From NCBI GenBank assembly GCA_959347315.1, contig OY365809.1, forward strand, positions 3,927,759-3,991,758: a stretch of 64,000 nt of DNA, given 5' to 3'. Both the position numbers and the translations under genes were made by a program. This DNA comes from Bimastos eiseni. Taxonomy: Eukaryota > Annelida > Clitellata > Crassiclitellata > Lumbricidae. The notes under the pieces are model-generated. The model had not been told where the DNA came from, did no database searches, and worked only from the letters and a program-made list of their open reading frames with translations. Positions 63,262 to 64,000 of the stretch are shown here, in pieces. How positions within the stretch are numbered: the stretch's first letter is position 1; each line of letters begins with the position of its first letter.

Positions 63262-63667
63262 ATGGAATTCGTGATGAGCGTTGGTACTTCGAGTTTCCAA
63301 GACGGAGACTTACTGGAAAGCCATCAAATTTATGACTGTCACTCATTCCGGGACCTCATTCCCTATGTCGCAACCGAAACTGTCGAGTTCTCTCAAATCA
63401 AAGAGGACAGCTGCGCTGGAAGCCAGTGCAGAAGCGAAACAGATATAGGAAACGAAGACTGCATTTTGGAGCAACCTTCGACGCCTGGAGGACGCCGGAT
63501 GTTGATGAGGGAGTGGTTGCTATGCAACGCGAACAACGGAAGCATTCCAGGTCTGAAATGGCTGGACAAAAAGAACGGACTGATCTCCATCGCCTGGAAG
63601 CACGGATCTAAATCCAGTTGGTCTCCGCATGATGGAAAGGTCTTCGAGGGTTGGGCAAAGTACACCG
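63262..63667 (+). CDS. Interferon regulatory factor, first coding exon (partial)
   Basis: Transcription factor of the IRF family; only the exon coding for the N-terminus and the first half of the DNA-binding domain is in the window. ATG at 63262 opens a 135-codon frame. About 75 acidic and polar residues come first, longer than the short N-termini of most vertebrate IRFs. Then RMLMREWLLCNANN, GSIPGLKWLDKKN, LISIAWKHGSKSSW and FEGWAKYTG follow. The five spaced Trp residues of the IRF fold (EWLL, LKWL, IAWKH, SSWSP, GWAKY) are all present. The frame ends at CACCG|GTGAGT, the position where IRF genes usually have an intron after HTG. An acceptor (TTTTCCAG at about 63190-63197) suggests a noncoding first exon upstream. 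The rest of the gene lies beyond the right edge. Confidence 0.88.
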
Positions 63668-63902
63668 GTGAGTGCGCAATATAAATTGGGATTATCAGGA
63701 TTCAAACAGGATACTGCATTGGTTGTTTATCATTCCGCCCCATACGAAACCCGTCGTAAGGTTCCGTATTCCAAAGTGGCAACTGTATTCCCAAGTGGAA
63801 ACTGTTTTTCCATAATTATGAGACCCGTATTGCCAAATGGGATCCGCATTAAAATGTGGGACTTGTATTCCAAAATGGACCCATCTCATGCCCATGGGCG
63901 CT

Positions 63903-63936
63903 CTCATCATCATCATCATCATCATCATCATCACCA
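63903..63936. repeat. (CAT)n microsatellite
   Basis: CATCATCATCATCATCATCA with a CAC break. It follows a diverged tandem of ATTCCAAAGTGG-like phrases (63765-63880) inside the first IRF intron. Confidence 0.9.
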
Positions 63937-64000
63937 TCAATGGCGAGCCCCACAGAGGAGCGTAGCCGTTTCCACAGTCCGCCGCCAACCGTTCTTCTCT

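Overview
The window is nuclear DNA from an animal, most likely a marine invertebrate deuterostome (an echinoderm is my best guess). The basis is AT-rich sequence, intron-dense genes with GT-AG junctions, at least 25 copies of the palindromic TAGGCCTA/GTAGGCCTAC motif I associate with such genomes, tRNA-derived SINEs with TGAA tails, and an IRF-type DNA-binding domain. The species call is inference.

The left 46.5 kb holds two head-to-tail copies of a lysosomal alpha-mannosidase gene (GH38, MAN2B1-like), both on the minus strand. Copy A runs from its start codon near 17062 down to exon 22 at 679, and its last exons lie beyond the left edge. Copy B runs from 46510 to 20610. 26 exons of B were assembled by hand with matching splice phases; its final exon was not found. 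Signal peptide, zinc and catalytic motifs are present in both. Most exons differ clearly, but a few (exons 5 and 10 above all) are almost identical, which suggests patchy gene conversion. Both share a GC-AG intron after exon 21.

Copy B's introns are full of mobile DNA: an intact 983-codon reverse transcriptase/restriction-like-endonuclease ORF (41397-44348) flanked by TAA repeats, a decayed relative just downstream, two members of a family whose ends are tandem GTCAATTGATCCCC repeats (29174-31213 and 38720-39371), a 1.3-kb hAT element nested in the first of these with an 8-bp target duplication, a small hAT at 24737, a tRNA-derived SINE, and a 23-bp satellite at 39385-40035.

The right third (46.5-63.2 kb) shows no confident host gene. 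It contains a 1.7-kb AT minisatellite, a GTAT microsatellite, a 523-bp hAT with a perfect 8-bp target duplication, two terminal-inverted-repeat elements, LINE debris, a U2-snRNA-like 5' domain fused to unrelated sequence, and a decayed coding relic. At the right edge (63262-63667, plus strand) starts an interferon-regulatory-factor gene; only the exon with the first half of the DNA-binding domain is in view.
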